This document shows, piece after piece, positions 58,109 through 64,000 of a stretch of 64,000 bases of DNA. The DNA is from Ariolimax columbianus (Eukaryota; Mollusca; Gastropoda; Stylommatophora; Arionidae). The first letter of the stretch is position 1; each line of letters opens with the position of its first letter. The notes beneath the pieces are model-generated. The model was not told the origin of the DNA and did no database searches. It saw only the letters and a list, made by a program, of their open reading frames with translations. A program made the position numbers and the translations under genes. The stretch is taken from positions 35,178,953 through 35,242,952 of the forward strand of contig JAVGWX010000007.1 of assembly GCA_036924085.1 (NCBI GenBank), read 5' to 3'.

Positions 58109-58444
58109 AATAAACAAATATTATGGTCATACTAAATAAAGTGATAAAGTATTTGGATTGAAATCAAATTAATTGTAGCTTCAGTTTTCAGCAAATGAAG
58201 GCCTCAGTTTACTCATTAAAAAAAAATGTAACTTGATTTAGATGAATTAGATTTATAAACTATAACAAAAGCAAATTAATATTTGTTAGCCATGATAGAC
58301 TTTTTTGCAGTGGTTCTTTTGTATGAGAACAGCTTTAAAAAGTAGCTGCACAATATAAATAGAGATAACACAAATGAATGGTAAAATATCTGTTCCCATA
58401 GATCAAGAAGGTGCAAATAATCATAATGTAGTAAGTCGCATGTC
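58109..58444. other. No gene seen; AT-rich
   Basis: No supported feature. Confidence 0.5.
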
Positions 58445-58672
58445 CTTTTACAGAACGTAGCTTCATACAACCGCCACCTATTTGGCTGTTATAAGTTTCT
58501 TGGCAAGTGCGCAGTACGGTAGGTTGCCATTTCTTTCCTTACGTGTGGGAGCATTCGCCCGGGAAAAAAAAAAACAGTGTCTGCCAAACTGGAAACAAGC
58601 GGGAATCGAACCCGGAACGTTGGGATTGCGAAAACCGAGCGAGTTTCACACCCTATGCCATGAAGAAGAAGA
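58445..58672 (-). mobile_element. SINE-L copy with tRNA boxes
   Basis: Reverse complement: atggcatagggtgtgaaac (A box region), ccgggttcgattcccgc (B box), cagtttggcagacactg, gcgaatgctcccacacg, and a 3' end gaagctacgttctgtaaaag plus gacatg. That 3' end matches the 3' end of family R LINEs (acgttctacaaaggacatg at 60575-60605). An A-rich run sits in the body. Confidence 0.82.
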
Positions 58673-58724
58673 AATGATAGAGCAAATGCAACTATTAAAT
58701 AAACAATATAAGAAAAATTGAAAG

Positions 58725-59350
58725 GAATCGAATGGTCAAAAATCACAGAGAAAATTAGGATGACAAACATAGAGAAGAATGAACTATGAGAAGAAGACAT
58801 ACAATTCAGACAGAAAATGATGATGACCAATGAAGAGAAGAATGAACTATGAGAAGATGACAGACAATTCAGAGAGAAAATGATGATGACCAATAAAGAG
58901 AAGAATGAACTATGAGAAGAAGACATACAATTCAGAGAGAAAATGATGATGACCAATGAAGAGAAGAATGAACTATGAGAAGAAGACATACAATTCAGAG
59001 AGAAAATGATGATGACCAATGAAGAGAAGAATGAATTATGAGAAGATGACATACAATTCAGACAGAAAATGATGATGACCAATGAAGAGAAGAATGAACT
59101 ATGAGAAGATGACATACAATTCAGAGAGAAAATGATGATGACCAATGAAGAGAAGAATGAACTATGAGAAGAAGACATACAATTCAGAGAGAAAATGATG
59201 ATGACCAATGAAGAGAAGAATGAACTATGAGAAGATGACAGACAATTCAGAGAGAAAATGATGATGATCAATGAAGAGAAGAATGAACTATGAGAAGATG
59301 ACAGACAATTCAGAGAGAAAATGATGATGATCAATGAAAAGAATGAACTA
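58725..59350. repeat. Minisatellite, 63-bp unit, about 10 copies
   Basis: Unit built from gagaagaatgaactatgaga, agatgacatacaattcagag and agaaaatgatgatgaccaat. Because 63 is 21 codons, it leaves a long repetitive open frame on the minus strand. It lies between two SINE-L copies. Confidence 0.96.
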
Positions 59351-59490
59351 TGAGAAGACGTACAACAGTACAAGTCAGGTACTGTCTCTCGCTCTTTGTC
59401 TTTTGCTCTGGTTCTCTATGTCTTTTGCTCTCTCTCCTCTCTCTCACTTTCTCACTGTGTAATAACATATGTGTACATGTATGTTAATAT
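59351..59490. repeat. CT-rich low-complexity stretch
   Basis: gtctctcgctctttgtc-type sequence with repeated ctct and tttgctct modules. Confidence 0.7.
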
Positions 59491-59682
59491 ATAAAGTCAA
59501 GTAAGTAGCATGCCCTTTGCAAAACGTCGCTTCTTACAACTGCCATAATATTTAGTTTTTATAAGTGTGCTATTACTTTCTGTATGTACGCGGAGGACCG
59601 ATCGCGGCTGAGGAAAGATTCCGTGTTTGCCAAACTAGACGATGCGAAATTCGAACACGGTGCGTCTGGATATTGTGTGTGT
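59491..59682 (-). mobile_element. SINE-L copy, more decayed
   Basis: Reverse complement carries ccgtgttcgaatttcgc (B box), tagtttggcaaacacgg and a 3' end aagaagcgacgttttgcaaa plus gggcatgctac. That end is close to the 3' end of the family R copy at 23137 (gagcgacgtcctataaaggg plus catgctac). The A box is not clear. Confidence 0.75.
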
Positions 59683-59739
59683 GTGCGTTCGCGTGTGTGT
59701 GTGTGGGAGACAGAAGTGAATGAGAATATCGATCTATCA

Positions 59740-60060
59740 GTGAAAGCCTTCCACTGTCTTCAACAAATATGTGCCACCTCTACCTGTCCTGGACCAACTG
59801 TTGCAGCTCTGTCCACATCTTATACCCGTTTCCTTTATGACTCCAGCTCTCTTCTCCGCGTGTATTTTGCCTTGCCTCTACCTTTCTTGCTTTGGGAATT
59901 CCAGAACAGAAACTTGTCTTTAAATGTTATCAGACGGTCTCTTAATGTGTGTCCAATCCAGCGCTGTCCCCTGACATTATTTTCCACTCCAATATGTCTG
60001 GTTCTTTCCAACAATCTGACATTGATGTTCTTGTTATACCATTTCAATCTCTCTATTCTG
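59740..60060 (-). mobile_element. LINE C-terminal fragment
   Basis: Minus strand reads RWIGHTLRDRLITFKDK, FWNSQSKKGRGKAKYTRRRE, then WTELQQLVQDR and RWHIFVEDSG. The WIGHTLR...GKRGRG...TWRRELE order is a standard LINE ending. No tail identified. Confidence 0.65.
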
Positions 60061-60203
60061 TGCAGTCACACTATACGAAAGCATGTACCTTTTTGATTGT
60101 TGTTTTTGGGGATTCTTATTTTTGTGTTGGATTTTATATGATTTCCATAAAATCGCCAATAAAGATCCTCTCGCCTTTTGCATACTTATGTTGACATCAT
60201 GAT

Positions 60204-60420
60204 CTGTTCCTTCAGTTTAATCTATATTGCTACCAAGTCATGTGCATGATGACACATCTTGTACACAATATTTAAACAATTGGTTGCACTTAATCTCACA
60301 AGCTTTATTCTGTTCCTTCAGTTTAATCTATATTGCTACCAAGTCATGTGCATGATGACACATCTTGTACACAATATTTAAACAATTGGTTGCACTTAAT
60401 CTCACAAACTTTATTCTGTT
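60204..60420. repeat. Direct duplication, 106-bp period, two copies
   Basis: ctgttccttcagtttaatc starts at 60204 and again at 60310; the two copies differ at only one or two bases. A third copy is only begun (ctgttctctcag at 60416). Confidence 0.95.
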
Positions 60421-60574
60421 CTCTCAGTCCAAATTTAATTTAGTAAACATTTAATTTTACATCTGATTGGGGTTATTTCTTCCTCTTCTTCTTCCTCTTC
60501 TTCTTCTTCGTTCTCAAACTTCCGCTTATATGTCCAGAAAAGGGGCTTTGAAAGTTAGTAGGATGTTGTCCATC

Positions 60575-62366
60575 ATCATCATGTCCTTTGTAGAACGTCA
60601 CTCTCATCACAGTCTGTCTGAAAGAACCTCGTTCTCTTGCCAAAACTCCAGCCGCCGCCACAGTCATACCCGTGCATTCCTGGATATCTTGGTGCCATCG
60701 TCTTCTTGGTCTACCCCTTCCTCTTTTGCCTGGCACCATACCTTCCATCACCGTTCTCTCAAGACCATTGTGTCTCTTGATGTGACCAAAGTATTTGCAT
60801 TTTCTAGTCAAAATGGAATTGATAAACCAGTTCTCCTCTATGCTCAACTCTTGCCGAATGTCTACATCTGTTTTTTTCTCTGTCCATGGTATTTTGAGAA
60901 TCTTTCTGTAACATTTTGACTCGAAGGATTCGATTTTTTGTCTAGAAGTTTTAGTAATCGTCCATGATTCACAGCCATAAGCTGCCACAGGAAAAATACA
61001 GGCTCTCTAGACTTTTATTTTATAATTTTGTTGGTGCTCTGCCATACTTTCTTCAGGCTGTTCAGTCTCTGCATTGCCATAGCTAGTCTTCTTCTGATTT
61101 CTTTCCAGCAGTCGCCATTTTTGTCAATTCTGGAGCCCAGATATTCAAAATGCGTGACCTGATCTATTTCCTCATCACCCACTGTAAATTTATGCTGACA
61201 TTGTGTTTTGTCGGTGGTCATTAACTTTGTTTTATTTATGTTTAGGAACAGGTTTTGATCTTTACTATGTCCATTAACGGCTGAAAGTAGCTGCTCTAGC
61301 CCTTCTGCACTTCTTGATAGTATCACGGTGTCAGTATCGTAACTCTGGCATCTCGTACACCCCAATCGTAAATGGGTCGAAACTTTCAATTTTCTCGTCT
61401 TCTCGAACATTTCTCATATATGTTATACAGATAAGGTGAGAGGATACATCCCTGTCGGACTCCCTTTTGTACTGCAAACCAATCTGATGTTTGCCCAGAT
61501 ACTCGGACAGCCGCTTGTTGATCTTGGTATAATGTTTCAATGAGATGGACTATATGCAAGGGAAACCCCATTTCCTTCATGATTCTCCACAGATGTTTAT
61601 GTTTTACCGTGTCGAAGGCCTTGGTGTAATCAATGAAACATGTGTACAGGTCTACATTAAACTCTCTACATTTTTCGTAGATATTCCTTAAATTGAATAA
61701 GTGGTTCCTGGTCCCTCTGTCTTTCCTAAAACCTGCCTGGACTACGTCAATTTCAGATTCAAACCTTTTCTCTATCCTTCTTAATAGGATTCGCAAGAGT
61801 ATCTTGCTTGCCTGGCTGATCAGCGCGATAGTTCGGTAGTTCGTACACAGCTTCAGGTTGCCTTTTCTGGGGAGGAGAATATAAATTGATTTTTTCCATG
61901 TTTCTGGCCACTCTGCACTATGCCATATCTGTTTACACAGCTTGTGATAGACTCGAGCACTTGCCTCGCCTCCTGCTTGTATTAGCTCTGCTTGGATATC
62001 ATCACATCCTGGGGACTTTCCCCTTTTCAAGCTTTTAATTGCAGAGCATACTTCTTCCAATGTTGGTTCAGGTTCTTTCTCATCCTTTGGTAGAATTGTA
62101 ACTGAGCACTTTGTGCTATCTCCATACATGGTTCTGCAGTACTCTCTCCATCTGTTCAGTATGTCTTTGGTTTCTGTTAGTGTGTTATCCTCTTCGTCAT
62201 TTATGACATGTGGAACCGGACAGAACTCCATTGTCAGTGTTCTTATTGCCTTAAATGCATCTCTCTCTCTGTCTTGTTGCTGTAGGTTTTCTATATCCTT
62301 ACACGTTTCCACTATGTATCTTCCTTTATCTTTTCTTATTTTTCTTCCAACTCTTAATGTTGTCTA
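60575..62366 (-). mobile_element. Family R (RTE-like) LINE, best copy
   Basis: Minus strand from 62365: LRVGRKIRKDKGRYIVETCK linker, then RT blocks KSPGCDDIQAELIQAGGE, YRTIALISQASKILLRILL, QAGFRKDRGT, CFIDYTKAFDTVKHKHLW (first catalytic Asp) and GVRQGCILSPYLYNIY in a 308-residue frame. After a frameshift near 61400: YDTDTVILSRSAEGLEQLL, where the YADD box is scrambled, and FEYLGSRIDKNGDC. After a stop: AAYGCESW, KCYRKILKIPWTEKKTD, KYFGHIKRHNGLERTVMEGM, VPGKRGRGRPRRRWHQDIQE and a GHDDD end with an ATG-repeat tail. No endonuclease: it is 5'-truncated at a SINE-A border. A TTC-rich tract lies just beyond at 60478-60510. Confidence 0.93.
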
Positions 62367-62612
62367 GAGAACGGAATTCGATGTGACGTAGTTTACAGCT
62401 CGTCCGCAATATTTGTGCTATTTGGTCCGACACATCCGACTTCAGCAGGTATTGTTGTATACGCTAGCAGCCTGCCCTGTTGCAGCCTGTTATCCAGGAT
62501 CACTGCTCGGAGGTGTGGAAGGGTCTTGGCAGCTCTGGGTCGCTGGCCCCGGAGGCTAGGTCAGTTTTGGGTTGCTGACCGCTACTGCTCATGCACTGCT
62601 CAGCATCTTGAT
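62367..62612 (-). mobile_element. SINE-A copy next to the LINE 5' break
   Basis: Plus strand: agagaacggaattcgatgtg, gtagtttacagctcgtccgc, catccgacttcagcaggtat, ttatccaggatcactgctc, cttggcagctctgggtcgct and ctgctcagcatcttgatcc, the reverse of the 17660-18013 copy. The 3' tail is missing at the LINE border. Confidence 0.85.
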
Positions 62613-62617
62613 CCCTG

Positions 62618-62703
62618 ATTGTGGTTATGAGACAGGAGAGTCAACTCATCGGCAAAGTCCAAATCATCAAGTTGTTTAGTCAAATTGAATTGAATTCCAT
62701 TCT
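62618..62703 (-). mobile_element. Small LINE RT fragment with catalytic box
   Basis: Minus strand reads QLDDLDFADELTLLSHNH, the block around the RT catalytic pair in a LINE family whose usual form is LDFADDLALLSH; the second Asp is Glu here. It joins, without a clear border, a plus-strand LINE. Confidence 0.6.
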
Positions 62704-62739
62704 TGTTAGTTGCGTTTGCTTTCATAATTACGATATTCT

Positions 62740-64000
62740 CGCTTTCAAATAAACCCCAGAACACCAAAATAAGTCTTAACAGCAAATATTTGCGGCCAAA
62801 CGACAACCCAAACTACCTGGAAGTCACATTTGATCGGCGCATGACATGGAAAAGCCAGATCGAGAGAAACCGAATGAGAGCCAGACAAAGAATGGCAATC
62901 ATGAGGAAACTTGCTGGCACAAGCTGGGGAGCAGACGAAAGAATACTAAAGAAACTGTACACTGGAAGAGTGAGACCAGTTCTCGAGTATGGCATTGCGG
63001 CATGGACAACAGCAGCAAAGGCGAACTTCGATAAAATTAGCAAACTTCAAAACCAAGCCATGAGAGTTATAACAGGAGGCATGAAGTCAACGCCAATTGT
63101 AGAACTTGAAAAGATTACAAATCTGCAATCCATGAACGACAGAAGAGACTGCAGAGCCCAGCAGCAAGCAGGGAAACTCAGAAGACTGACTGACCATCCA
63201 ATGCATCAGAGACTAAATAGATTTGGAAATGGGAAACTAAAGCGGAGAAACTTTGCAGAAATAGCAAAAGCAAAGACCCTATGAATGCATTAACAACACC
63301 AAAGCCCATCCCTACTGTACGCAAACCTACCTGGAAGCAGCATATCATTCCGGAGGTGGTAGAAAATATACCAGGTATTATAAACAAGAACAGCCAGACT
63401 GTAAAAGAAAGAAGAGACATAACCCAGAGGTAAATAACGAAAAACTACCCAAGCATGGACTGGACCCATGCATACACCAACGGTTCTGTAACAAACACAA
63501 CACAGAATGGAGGAGCAGGGGTATTCCTGAGCCTACCAAATGGTAGAAAAATAACACTGTAAGTGGCAACTGGAAAATTCTCAAGCAATTTCAGAGCGGA
63601 GGCAGAGGCACTGAGGGCTGCAGTAGAAGCAATGCTGACAGGCGAAAGCAATGAAAGCCAGATAGTCCTGTTTACAGATGCCCTGGACGTAGTCGAACAC
63701 TAAAAAGCCAGAAAAATACTGATCTTAATGATTTAAGAGCAGTACTCTGTCAACTATGCCAGCAGTCCGCACCAAAAAGAGTAGTCGTACAGTGGGTTCC
63801 ATCCCACTGTAACATCCAAGGCAACGAGGAGGCAGACAGACCGGCAAAAGAAGGTGCAAGACTACCACAACCAGATTCTAGTGTGACCTACAAAGAGTCC
63901 AAAAGGCTTATTAGGGCCAGATACATGGCCAAATGGGAAACAGAACATACTGGCTACACAAAAAACGATGCCTACTATCAACTGAACAGAAGAGAGCAGG
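62740..64000 (+). mobile_element. Family H RNase H LINE, runs off right edge
   Basis: RT end: YLEVTFDRRMTWKSQIERNR, KLYTGRVRPVLEYGIAAWTT and QNQAMRVITGGMKSTPIVEL in a 193-residue frame. Then, over frameshifts, RNase H blocks: THAYTNGSV (first catalytic Asp changed to Asn), SNFRAEAEALRAAVEAM, VLFTDALDVVE and VPSHCNIQGNEEADR. At the edge: RYMAKWETEHTGYTKNDAYY then QLNRREQ, the start of the C-terminal module seen at 16608-16939. Stops at several places. Confidence 0.85.

Noticed and set aside
58489..59373. A 294-codon open frame on the minus strand
   Set aside because: It is produced by a 63-bp tandem repeat (21 codons) and reads a monotonous Ser/Phe/Ile pattern across a SINE and the array. No domain, so not a gene.

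Overview
This window is animal nuclear DNA. It has spliced coding exons with GT-AG borders, no dense gene packing, many decayed non-LTR retrotransposons (LINEs), tRNA-derived SINEs, mariner and hAT-type DNA transposons, and a very heavy load of mini- and microsatellites. The mixture of RTE-like, craniofacial-development-protein-2-like (CFDP2-like), CR1-like and RNase H-bearing LINEs with several tRNA SINE families fits a lophotrochozoan, most likely a mollusc such as a gastropod. That placement is inference; no marker gene in the window proves it.

Host genes. The only host gene I can support is on the + strand. Two exons, 48306-48367 and 50007-50102, encode the start of a calponin-homology (CH) domain. 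The wording and loop length match the first CH domain of nesprin/SYNE (MSP-300/ANC-1 family); calmin is the main alternative. The rest of that gene is outside the window or lost in long introns. A second possible terminal exon of unknown identity lies at about 18014-18412 (+), ending in a stop followed by an AATAAA signal.

Layout. 1-8500: broken LINE fragments on both strands, with short minisatellites. 11384-13208: a mariner element with both terminal inverted repeats and a 38-bp minisatellite grown inside it. 14215-18013: SINE copies, a CFDP2-like LINE piece, and a DDE transposase pseudogene with a LINE inserted in it. 20032-21640: a 25-bp satellite. 23080-24612: an RTE-like LINE. 26040-28260: tRNA-type SINEs. 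28623-29690: a hAT-like non-autonomous element with an exact 8-bp target duplication. 31245-41100: SINEs and decayed LINEs. 41754-42181: an internally deleted mariner with a perfect 34-bp palindrome. 42600-45300: nested repeats and a CR1-like LINE. 46656-48228: a 40-bp satellite just upstream of the CH exons. 50190-50765: a Jockey-like LINE end in the intron after the second exon. 53395-54930: repeats. 55500-57930: an RNase H LINE split by two later insertions. 58445-62612: SINEs, a 63-bp minisatellite and the best RTE-like LINE copy. 62740-64000: an RNase H LINE cut by the window edge.

Names used here. Family R: RTE-like LINEs ending in a GATGAT-type tail. Family C: CFDP2-like LINEs. Family H: RNase H LINEs ending in a (GAA)n tail. 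SINE-A: a ~354-bp retroposon. SINE-T: a tRNA SINE with textbook A and B boxes. SINE-L: a tRNA SINE whose 3' end matches family R. SINE-V: a ~500-bp tRNA-type SINE. Rep-B and Rep-D: dispersed repeats of unknown class.

Main theme. Many minisatellites lie inside recognisable transposons (mariner, hAT, SINE, LINE), so they appear to have grown from transposon sequence. Two SINE groups share 3' ends with LINE families in the same window, which suggests which LINE moves them. All autonomous elements seen are broken by stops, frameshifts, truncation or lost catalytic residues.
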